Position numbers and translations under genes: made by a program. DNA of 55,724 nt from the NCBI GenBank assembly GCA_047605425.1, contig JASGFT010000004.1, positions 1 to 55,724 on the forward strand. The letters run 5' to 3'. Every line of letters starts with the position of its first letter. The first letter of the stretch is position 1. The DNA is from JAKPAM01 sp047605425 (GTDB taxonomy: Bacteria; Pseudomonadota; Gammaproteobacteria; Burkholderiales; Burkholderiaceae_E). Of this stretch, positions 26,141 to 33,762 are shown piece after piece. The notes beneath the pieces were generated by a model. It searched no databases and was not told the origin of the DNA. It was given only the letters and a program-made list of their open reading frames with translations.

Positions 26141-28416
26141 CGCGGGCCATCCTTTCTGTGGCGACGGCTACGCGAGTGCTCTGCGCGCAGAGACGTATGG
26201 AAAGTGTAGATGTTCTCGTTGCCGTAGCGGTCAGGGGCGCGTGGGTAGTCCGCCGCATTCGGATGGTTGCAGCGATGAATGGCGAGCCACTTGTCTTGCG
26301 TCGCGGTCTTCTGGTGGCTCGTCTTTACCCAGCCACCCAGGTCGGCCTCGAGCTTCAACGTCGGGGTGGCGCCATCGTCGTCGATCAGCAGGAGCGCCTT
26401 CGCCTCGATGCGCACGCTGCCCCAGCCGAGCGGGCGCGCGTAGCCGAGCTTCGAACAGTAGCCGTCTTTGTGCGTGCCGCCGAGCACGCCCTTGAACTGC
26501 TCAGGGCTGAGCGCGATGAGGATCGCCGCCAGCTCGACGGCGTCGAGGTCGCGGAAGCGCAGGGTGAATCGGAACTTGCGCCCAGGCTTCGATGCCTCGA
26601 GCGCGAGCGTGCTGCGGTCGTTCTGCTTGTTCGTGTCGGAGGCGTCTTCGGCGACGGCGTTCGGCCGATCGAGGTAGAACTTACGGCCCGCCAGTTCGCC
26701 GGGCGTGTCGTAGCCAGTGGCGTCGCCATAGGTGACGAGCGTGGCCTTGTCGGAGGGCCGCGATTTCGGGTGATACGGCTGCTTAAGGTAGTGCTCGACA
26801 GCGCTCGGCCGGGGCATGCCCAGTTCCTTGAGGAAGGTCGGCTTCAGGAAGCGGGCATCCTCGGTATCATTCTCGTCTACCACTTCGAGCCCCGCGTTGA
26901 CGAAGACGCGGCCCATGAGCTGCGCGTGGTCGCCTTCTCCGATACCAACGCAGCCCTCGTTGTCTCCGGTATACCCGAGGAGCCGCCGCACCAACGAGAG
27001 TTCCTTCGGGGCGTTGTCGCCGTCCTTCTCGCGCTCCTTGTCGAGCGGGAAGAGTCCGTGCCGTTCGAGCTTGCCACCCGTCTTGCGAACCGAGTCGGTG
27101 TAGGCCCATCGGTAGTAGTAGTGCCAGCCGAGTGAGACGATGCACTTCTTCTCGGTGTCCCACTCGACCCAGACGAGATCGCCGGGCTGGAAGACTTCGT
27201 CCTGTGCGGCCCTGAGGATGCGCGTACGAGCGGTATCGCCGGTGACAGTGTTGGGGACATCAGGATGCCGCTCGGAGAAGTGGCCGTGGTCGAGATCGAC
27301 GAGGTGACGCACCGTCGCGAGGTAGCCCTTCTGCACCGATTGCGAGAGTGTCGCTGTCTCGGTCGGCTGGTTCGGGTTGGCGGTGAGCTTCTTGTGCAGG
27401 TTGCGCTTGGAGTTGAGCTTCTCTCCAGCGCCCTGGCCACCTCGGTAGGCTGCTCCGTTACCGTCATCGAAGCGGTAATAGTTCGAACTCTGGTCGCGTT
27501 TTTTGTCGTACCGGAGCTTCGTCGGCAGCAGCTCAAGCTTCGTCGGCACGCGAACCTGCGTCTGGTCGTCCTGCGTCCGGCAGTGGAGCGCCTTCATCTC
27601 GATGCCGTCGTTCGGCACGCAAGCGATGCGCGCGATGAGCTTGGGCCCGGCGTCCTTCGTGAAGAGCGCGTTCGGGCGGTACGAGTACGAGCGCTCCGCG
27701 ACGCGCTCCATAGGGGCGCCGAGCAGCGCGCCCAGCTCGTGGCGCAATAGGCCCTTCAGGGAGTCACCGGGGATGACGACGGGCCGCTTGCCCCACGGCG
27801 CGCGCAGCGGGCAGAGCACCGACTTCTTGTTGGCGAGCTGCATGCCTGCGAGGTTCGCCGGGACAGGCCAGTCGCTCTCGTTGTCGCCGACCTGCCCACG
27901 CTCCCAGCCGACGAGGAGCGGCGTGAGCGTCTCCAGTTCGAGGCGAATCTCGCCCGAGAGGCGGCTCGCGCTACTCGTCCCGTCGTGCCAGATGGGCGCG
28001 GAGGTCGGCAGTTCCTTCGGGAGTGCGACGAAGCCGTAGGGCTTGTCGGGAAGCGGCTGCGCGTTGTTCGCCTGAGCGGCCGGGTGCCCACCACCATGAG
28101 GTGGGTGACCAGCACGTGGAGCCGAGCCACCTCGTTGTGGCGGTGGAGGAGCCTTCGGCGCTGTGGCGCCGATGGTCGTGTCACCGCCGTCGATCGGCTC
28201 AAGTCCCGCTCCTCCGAGCTTCGCGCGCACCTGCTCGATGTGCGTATCCTTCGGGGCGCAGATGATGAACTCGCTAGGCACCGTGGTCCCGGCGATGTCG
28301 AGATGCGGCATGCCGAGCTGGTTGCTCTTCAGCTTGTTGATCGCCCTCCAATCGCGCGGCTTGCCGTCGAGAGTGCGAACGCGGATGCGGTGCTGCTTCT
28401 TGGGTTTGCCGGGCAT
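26137..28416 (-). CDS. Large Cas7-type RAMP protein, TIGR03986-like
   Basis: The 759-residue product has an N-terminal basic region and a Pro/Gly/His-rich linker (about 85-125). A first Cas7-like RAMP region follows (LRLELETLTPLLVG-like track at about 157-170, RPVVIPGDSLKGLLRHEL at 211-228), then a long insertion, and a C-terminal RAMP half with FRFTLRFRDLDAVELAAILI and the Gly-rich loop KLGYARPLGWGSVRI. The layout fits the TIGR03986 type III RAMP family and, in gene order, the Cas7-with-insertion subunit of III-D2 complexes. It would coat crRNA and possibly cut target RNA. The start overlaps the previous stop by one base (TGATG). Confidence 0.8.
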   Translation of the reverse strand: MPGKPKKQHRIRVRTLDGKPRDWRAINKLKSNQLGMPHLDIAGTTVPSEFIICAPKDTHIEQVRAKLGGAGLEPIDGGDTTIGATAPKAPPPPQRGGSAPRAGHPPHGGGHPAAQANNAQPLPDKPYGFVALPKELPTSAPIWHDGTSSASRLSGEIRLELETLTPLLVGWERGQVGDNESDWPVPANLAGMQLANKKSVLCPLRAPWGKRPVVIPGDSLKGLLRHELGALLGAPMERVAERSYSYRPNALFTKDAGPKLIARIACVPNDGIEMKALHCRTQDDQTQVRVPTKLELLPTKLRYDKKRDQSSNYYRFDDGNGAAYRGGQGAGEKLNSKRNLHKKLTANPNQPTETATLSQSVQKGYLATVRHLVDLDHGHFSERHPDVPNTVTGDTARTRILRAAQDEVFQPGDLVWVEWDTEKKCIVSLGWHYYYRWAYTDSVRKTGGKLERHGLFPLDKEREKDGDNAPKELSLVRRLLGYTGDNEGCVGIGEGDHAQLMGRVFVNAGLEVVDENDTEDARFLKPTFLKELGMPRPSAVEHYLKQPYHPKSRPSDKATLVTYGDATGYDTPGELAGRKFYLDRPNAVAEDASDTNKQNDRSTLALEASKPGRKFRFTLRFRDLDAVELAAILIALSPEQFKGVLGGTHKDGYCSKLGYARPLGWGSVRIEAKALLLIDDDGATPTLKLEADLGGWVKTSHQKTATQDKWLAIHRCNHPNAADYPRAPDRYGNENIYTFHTSLRAEHSRSRRHRKDGPR

Positions 28417-30311
28417 CAGCGCTGCTCCTTGGTGAGGGTGAAGCCGAGGACCTCATCACCAAGGTGCCACTCACGTAGGAGCACGTTGCCTTGGCCGGTG
28501 TTGGCGGAGGAGAAGCGCTGGAAGCCGTGCAGGCGCGCAGGCGTGTGGAACACACGGGTCTGCTTTGCGTCGTCAGCCTTCGAGTCGAGTTCTTCGATGA
28601 GCACGAAGCGCACGCCGCTCGCCGTGCGGACGGCACGCCAGACCGCGCGCTCGGCGTAGAACGCGATCTCATCGACCTGGAGCTTCTCGTCGTCGATGGG
28701 CCACTTGCGACCGAAGGTCGAAGGCGGCGTGGTCAGCGCGAGGTCGATGGTCGGATCGCACCACCACGCGACGAGCTTCTCGCCAAGGGCCGCCTTCGCG
28801 AGCTTCGTGGCCGCTCCGCGAGTGAGCGGCTCCGTGATAGTGCCGTTCATGGTGCGCACCCATGCGTCGGCAGCGGCGGGGCGTTCGATGAATGTGCGCT
28901 TCGAGCGCTCTCTGTTCGTCGTCTGAGCCTCAGGCTCCTTCGGTGCTGTCCAGTCGCGCGCCTTCGCGACATCGTCGACGACCCACGGCCTCGCTTCCCA
29001 ATGGCCCGCGCCGGCACCGCGCGTCTTGTGACCGCCGACCGGCAGATGGCCAAGCGCGCCGAGCGCGACTTGCCGATCAAGGAGCTTTACCAGCGACTCG
29101 ACGTCCTTCGCCTCCGCGCCCTCGACGACGATGCGCACCGGGAACGTGCCATGAAGCAAGCGCACCGCGTCTCGCTTGGCGCTGCCGAAGGAGCCTGCCG
29201 AGAACTCATCCTCCGCATGCATGTGCAGCTTCGCCGCCGCCCACTCGCCTTCGGCCCGTGCATCGCGGATGAGGATGCGGCTGCTCTTGCTGACCGTACC
29301 GAAGGCGTGGCCCGCAGGGTCGTCCTCGCCGACTTCGGCATCCTTGCGGTTCGGATCTTCTACGTCGTGGCCCGCCGCGCGCTCCATGCGCGAGAACGCA
29401 TGACGAATGGGCCCACGCACACTCGCGCCGGGAAGCAGCGGTCGGTCCTCTTCCATGAGCAGCGCGCGATCAGTGCTCAGAGCGTCGGGCGTGTCCGCGT
29501 TCATCGCCCACGCGGGCTTGGCCCACTTGCCGTCACCCGTTGACTGCACGGCGCGCTCGGTGTCGTGCGGGCCGACGGCGAACATGTCGAGCCCCCACGC
29601 AGGTTCCTTGGGCTCAGGCTTGTACTCACCGAAGGAAACGTTCACGTCAAGCGTGCGGAAGCACCACGAGCGCGTCGGCCCGACGACGGGCACGGTGACG
29701 GGGCTGACCTTAGGCTCACGTGGACGCCCGTCCTTGATCCATTCGTCGTAGCTCGCTTCATCGAAGCGGTACGCCTTCAGCCCGTCGAGGTGACACCAGC
29801 CGAGCCCGCGCGCAGCACCGCCGCCGAGCCAGCAGCGCCCCTTGGCCCAGTGCTCGGCGAGCACGTAACCGAGGATGCCCTCGGCTTCGGTGAACTCGGC
29901 GTCATCGAGTGCATAGGAGCGGTCGACGCGGAAGCTGATCTGCCATTTCATGCCTGCGGGGATGACCTCCCGGTCGTAGAGCACGCCGCCTGCGCGTGCG
30001 CCGGTCTTGTGGCGAATGCCGACGCCCGCGCGGATGCGCGGAACGCCCTTCGTCGTCGCGTCGGCGAGCTCCCACGCCGAGCGGCGCAGCGCCCCGTTCT
30101 TGATGTCGTCGGAAACCGCGCGCGGCAGCGGGTCGAAGAAGCGCCTGGCCATCGCGACGGCCGCGCCATTGATGCCGCGACCGACGAGCGTTGGCACACC
30201 GTCAACGAGCGCGAAGGGCTGGTCGGCGCTGGTCTCGCGGTCGATGCCCGACACCGAGAGCGCCGAGTCCTGCACGAGGGTGGCGGTGAACAGCGTGAGT
30301 TTCGTGGTCAT
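28416..30311 (-). CDS. Tandem Cas7-like RAMP protein with extra C-terminal domain
   Basis: The 631-residue product contains two Cas7-like RAMP units. The first has SGIDRETSADQPFALVDG (candidate catalytic Asp 24 or 30), GVPTLVGRGINGA and a Gly-rich loop CWLGGGAARGLGWC (160-173). The second has VSFGEYKPEPKEPAWGLDMF (D242), RPLLPGASVRGPIRHAFSRM and GHLPVGGHKTRGAG. From about residue 470 a third region follows that is not RAMP-like; it includes LQVDEIAFYAERAVWRAVR and may correspond to Csx19, which is otherwise missing. This fits the Cas7-2x subunit of III-D2. It overlaps its neighbours by 4 bp and 1 bp. Confidence 0.75.
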   Translation of the reverse strand: MTTKLTLFTATLVQDSALSVSGIDRETSADQPFALVDGVPTLVGRGINGAAVAMARRFFDPLPRAVSDDIKNGALRRSAWELADATTKGVPRIRAGVGIRHKTGARAGGVLYDREVIPAGMKWQISFRVDRSYALDDAEFTEAEGILGYVLAEHWAKGRCWLGGGAARGLGWCHLDGLKAYRFDEASYDEWIKDGRPREPKVSPVTVPVVGPTRSWCFRTLDVNVSFGEYKPEPKEPAWGLDMFAVGPHDTERAVQSTGDGKWAKPAWAMNADTPDALSTDRALLMEEDRPLLPGASVRGPIRHAFSRMERAAGHDVEDPNRKDAEVGEDDPAGHAFGTVSKSSRILIRDARAEGEWAAAKLHMHAEDEFSAGSFGSAKRDAVRLLHGTFPVRIVVEGAEAKDVESLVKLLDRQVALGALGHLPVGGHKTRGAGAGHWEARPWVVDDVAKARDWTAPKEPEAQTTNRERSKRTFIERPAAADAWVRTMNGTITEPLTRGAATKLAKAALGEKLVAWWCDPTIDLALTTPPSTFGRKWPIDDEKLQVDEIAFYAERAVWRAVRTASGVRFVLIEELDSKADDAKQTRVFHTPARLHGFQRFSSANTGQGNVLLREWHLGDEVLGFTLTKEQR

Positions 30312-32233
30312 CGTGCCCCGTTGCGCAGATCGGCGCGCAGCCAGCGGACGAACAGGCGCGCGTAGAGTTTTTGCTGAGGCGTCTGGACCTTGTTCAGCTC
30401 ATCCAAGATCGCCTTCGCGTCCTTGTGCTTCCAGCTCTTGCCGCCCGCCGTCGTCGGGTTGAAGCGGCTCGTGAGCGCGTTCGGGTTGTTGGCCTCCAGC
30501 TCGCCGACGAGGTCGAGCCACTGCGAGAGGCTCGGCTTGCGGTCGCTGCCACCTCCCGGTTTCGCCAACGACCTATGCGCGTTGAACCACTCCTGCGTCT
30601 TCGCGGCGATGTCCTCCTCCTCGGAGTCAGCGGCGGTCGTCGGAGCGCTGCTCGCAGGAGTCTCTCCAGTCACGCCGGGAAGCGCAGCGTCGATGCGGAA
30701 GCGCCCGAAGCCCTCGTGCGTGCGCTCGCCGAGCCGCTCGTTCTTGGCGGCGCGATCCGCGAGCTTTGCGACGCCTGCGCCGGAGATCTCGAACACCGAG
30801 CCGCGCCGGATCGCCGCCGCGGGCATGCGCCAGAGGCGCGATGTGCCGTTGAAACCGTGGACCATCACGCTGTCTTGCATCGACTTCCCGAGCTGAACAT
30901 CTTCGCCCAGCAGATCCTCCAGCGCGGCGGCATCGAGCGCGGTGCGCCAGCGCAAGTGCTCGTCACGCACGAGCAGGTCGGACGTGAGCGTGAGCAGCGC
31001 CTTGTCGTTCGTCTTCGCGGGCGTCACCGCATCAGGCCATGCGAGCTGCGCGACCTCCACCGGCGCACCCGCGCGCCCGACGCGCAGCCAGCGACGACCT
31101 TCGAGCACCGCCCCAAGCTTCTCGGCGAGCGTTTTCAGGTCTTCGGGCCAGCCGCGAAGCTCCGCGAGGAAGTGCGTCTCCTCGACTATCTGCTCGATGG
31201 CGAAGAGCGAGGGGGCAGCCTGCTTAGGGTCAGGTCGCCCGTTGCGCAGTCGTACCCGGCGCGCGGGGCGGTACGTGGTCCACGCCGCGTTCGCGCTCTC
31301 GCGAAAGACGAAGAGGTCGTCCTCGGGCCGCTTGAGCTTCTCCTTCTCGCCCCACGCGTCGAGCCGCTTCGTCAGCGAAATCGGCTGCGCCCACCACGGC
31401 ACCTCACCGGCCACGCCCTTCGGCTTCTCGCTCTGCAGCGAGAGCGGCGCGGGCAGCACCTCCACGCCATCGAGTTTCGACGGTGCGTGCGGCAGCGGCA
31501 GCGCGTCGCTCACCGAGACCTTCCCCGACGTGAGCAGCGAGGCCGTGTCGCGATCGCCCTCGGCGATCAACCACGCGGCGACCGCGCCGAGAAGCGTGCG
31601 CCCCGGCGCGAAGGCGAGGCTCGGGATCAGGTTATCGGGCGTCGCCGTCGCCGTGATGCAGAGCGGATCGCGGTTCTTCAGCAGCAACACGAGGCGCCCG
31701 GTCGGCGTGCCCGACTTCCACGACGTGCTCGCCACCTCGGACAGCGTGAACTTTACGCGGCCCGCTCCGGTGGCACGACCACCGCCGAGCGCGTCGACCT
31801 CCTGCACGAGCCTCTTCAGCGTTTCGAGTTGGCTTGCGGGCAGCTCGACCTCTCCGACGAGCTTGCTGCCCTTGGGCACGTACTCGATGACCCGCAGCGT
31901 GTCGTCCTTCGGCGCACGGTTGTTGAAGGCCTCGCGCGCGGTGGAGCGCCAGATGTGACTCTCAGGGCTGTCCTTCGCGTAGAGCGAGGTGAAGACGGCG
32001 CGTTGTTGTTCGCCACCTGCGCGACCGAAGAACTTCCCGGCCTCGTCGTCGCCACGCAGCCTGCGGGCGGCGTCGCGCAGGACGCCCTCGACGTGCGACG
32101 CCCAAATGACGGGGCGGTCATGACGGTCGCGTGCGATGAGCGCATCGATGCCGCCACCACCAGAGCCCGATCCGAGGTGCGCGTCCGAGAGGAACTCGGC
32201 GGTGAGCGTCTGGCGAGCCCATTTGTCAGGCAT
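30308..32233 (-). CDS. Cas7-Cas5(Csx10-like)-Cas11-like fusion RAMP protein
   Basis: The 641-residue product starts with a Csm3-like Cas7 unit: LSDAHLGSGSGGGGIDALIA carries the GGID motif whose Asp (D30) cuts target RNA in Csm3/Cmr4, and VIWASHVEGVLRDAARRL follows. A Csx10-like Cas5 unit begins near 185 (GRLVLLLKNRDPLCITATA and FAPGRTLLGAVAAWLI). It ends near 540 with GERTHEGFGRFRI, and a helical tail of about 100 residues follows that could be a fused Cas11. That order matches the Cas7-Cas5-Cas11 subunit of III-D2 complexes. The ATG at 32233 has AGGAGG six bases upstream and overlaps cas10 by 8 bp. Confidence 0.78.
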   Translation of the reverse strand: MPDKWARQTLTAEFLSDAHLGSGSGGGGIDALIARDRHDRPVIWASHVEGVLRDAARRLRGDDEAGKFFGRAGGEQQRAVFTSLYAKDSPESHIWRSTAREAFNNRAPKDDTLRVIEYVPKGSKLVGEVELPASQLETLKRLVQEVDALGGGRATGAGRVKFTLSEVASTSWKSGTPTGRLVLLLKNRDPLCITATATPDNLIPSLAFAPGRTLLGAVAAWLIAEGDRDTASLLTSGKVSVSDALPLPHAPSKLDGVEVLPAPLSLQSEKPKGVAGEVPWWAQPISLTKRLDAWGEKEKLKRPEDDLFVFRESANAAWTTYRPARRVRLRNGRPDPKQAAPSLFAIEQIVEETHFLAELRGWPEDLKTLAEKLGAVLEGRRWLRVGRAGAPVEVAQLAWPDAVTPAKTNDKALLTLTSDLLVRDEHLRWRTALDAAALEDLLGEDVQLGKSMQDSVMVHGFNGTSRLWRMPAAAIRRGSVFEISGAGVAKLADRAAKNERLGERTHEGFGRFRIDAALPGVTGETPASSAPTTAADSEEEDIAAKTQEWFNAHRSLAKPGGGSDRKPSLSQWLDLVGELEANNPNALTSRFNPTTAGGKSWKHKDAKAILDELNKVQTPQQKLYARLFVRWLRADLRNGAR

Positions 32234-33740
32234 GGGCGGCCTCCTGCTCGTCACCGACAGACTGAGTGTTGCGACCGAGCCTGGCGATCTCGGCGATCTC
32301 CACGAGGTCGAGCAGCGCCGTGATCCACGCGTTGCCCGTGCGCCGCCACGGCTTCTTCACGCCAGCTTTGGCGAGCGGCTCCTTCGCCTCTTGCGGTAGC
32401 TCGACGAAGGCCAGCTCCGAGAGCGCCCGACCACGCTGAAGCTGATCGACTAGGTAGCGGAGCTGTGAGCGCGGCGCGCGGGCGATCTGCTGAGCACCGC
32501 GCACGAGGCCTTGCAGCGCATCAACTCGATGTTCTCCGAGCACGTCGACGGGTCGCTGCGAGAGTACGCGCAGCTCGTTGCCGCTACCGCGCAGCCAGTC
32601 GCGCCGACGCACCTCTTCGGGATCGTCGACCCACGCGGTGCTGAACACGGCCCAGTCGACGACGGAGCGCTTCGCCTCGTCGTCCTTGAACCCACGGAAG
32701 CGGCGCTTCGCGGATGCCGCGAGCTGCTCGGCAACGCCGTGCAGCCGATGGATGGGGATGGTGTGCTTGGCGAAGACCACGCCGACGCCGAGGGTCAGCT
32801 TGAAGCCGCTGCTGTCCTTCTGGAGCGCATCGAGCTCCGCACAGAGCGTGACGACGAAGGGCAGCGCGATCTCTGCGCGGGCCACGAGCAAGAGGTCGTC
32901 GCCACCGAGCATCAACGGGATGAGGGGCGCACGGCCACTGGCCGGGCAGTGCGCGTTGATAGCCTTTTCCACGGCGCGTCGCAGGAGCACGCGGCTGCGA
33001 TGAAAGAACGTCGCCCGCTCGCTGTCGGTCGTGCCAGCACCGCTGCCGACGCCGTTGCCATCGGCGTGGATGAGCGCGAGGTAGCCGTTGCCGACCAGCT
33101 CCTTCAGCTCCTGAGCGCGCGGAAGCGTCTTTAGCTTCGTCTTGGCGCTGAGAAGGCTGGCGATGTCCTCCGTTTTCCAGTCTTCCGCGTCCTTCGCTGC
33201 GTCGTGCCTCTGTTTGACGTCGAGAGAGATGGCGGGGCGCTCGTCACCCTGCTCGACGATGGCTGACGCGAGCCCGCACCCCGTCCACTCGCAGGGCGCG
33301 AGCACCGGCAACTCGGTCGAGAGCTGCACCTGGCTCTTGGTACGCGGCTCGCCATCAATGGAAACACGGAAGCGCAGCCCCGGCAGACTCGCTTGCAGGA
33401 GTTGGCCCGCAGCGTCGGCGAACCGCTCTGCCCCGCTTGCGAACTGCGCCTCGAAGTGCCCACCGTCACGTGAGAGGATGCCCGCCTTCGCGTCGGCGGC
33501 GGGATCGTCGTGATCCTGCAGCGGATCGTTCGGGTCGGCAGCAGGGTACGTCTCGCTGCTCGGCGCCAGCGCCCAGCCGCGCCCGATCTCGCGCGACAGC
33601 TTCGGCAGCGCCACGCGCAGCGTCTCGCCGAGCAGCGCGTTAGCGCCGACCATCGCGCGTAGGCGCGGCACCGCGAAAAGCCACGTCTGCACGCGCTGAA
33701 GCTCGATGTGAATTCGCTGGATTCCGTGATCGCTCGCCAT
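32226..33740 (-). CDS. cas10: Cas10, short form without HD nuclease domain
   Basis: The 504-residue product begins directly with a Palm1-like segment, IHIELQRVQTWLFAVPRLRA then MVGANALLGETL, so the usual N-terminal HD domain is absent. The second palm holds YLALIHADGNGVG (about 220-232) and the cyclase motif LMLGGDDLLLVARA with GGDD at 279-282. An incomplete zinc-finger-like CEWTGC lies at 150-155. The intact GGDD predicts synthesis of cyclic oligoadenylates from ATP upon target RNA binding; without HD there should be no ssDNA cleavage. It lies 22 bp after cas3. Typical Cas10 proteins are 650-950 residues. Confidence 0.88.
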   Translation of the reverse strand: MASDHGIQRIHIELQRVQTWLFAVPRLRAMVGANALLGETLRVALPKLSREIGRGWALAPSSETYPAADPNDPLQDHDDPAADAKAGILSRDGGHFEAQFASGAERFADAAGQLLQASLPGLRFRVSIDGEPRTKSQVQLSTELPVLAPCEWTGCGLASAIVEQGDERPAISLDVKQRHDAAKDAEDWKTEDIASLLSAKTKLKTLPRAQELKELVGNGYLALIHADGNGVGSGAGTTDSERATFFHRSRVLLRRAVEKAINAHCPASGRAPLIPLMLGGDDLLLVARAEIALPFVVTLCAELDALQKDSSGFKLTLGVGVVFAKHTIPIHRLHGVAEQLAASAKRRFRGFKDDEAKRSVVDWAVFSTAWVDDPEEVRRRDWLRGSGNELRVLSQRPVDVLGEHRVDALQGLVRGAQQIARAPRSQLRYLVDQLQRGRALSELAFVELPQEAKEPLAKAGVKKPWRRTGNAWITALLDLVEIAEIARLGRNTQSVGDEQEAAHA

Positions 33741-33762
33741 GTTGTTCCCCCGCTCCGATCTA

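Noticed and set aside
30371..32323. 650-codon plus-strand frame opposite the Cas7-Cas5 fusion gene
   Set aside because: Arg-rich, no domain, mirrors the codon bias of the real minus-strand gene.
26137..33740. A type III-E (gRAMP/Cas7-11) interpretation of the RAMP fusions
   Set aside because: Three separate RAMP genes and a GGDD Cas10 are present and no TPR-CHAT or single giant effector gene; the gene set fits III-D2 better.
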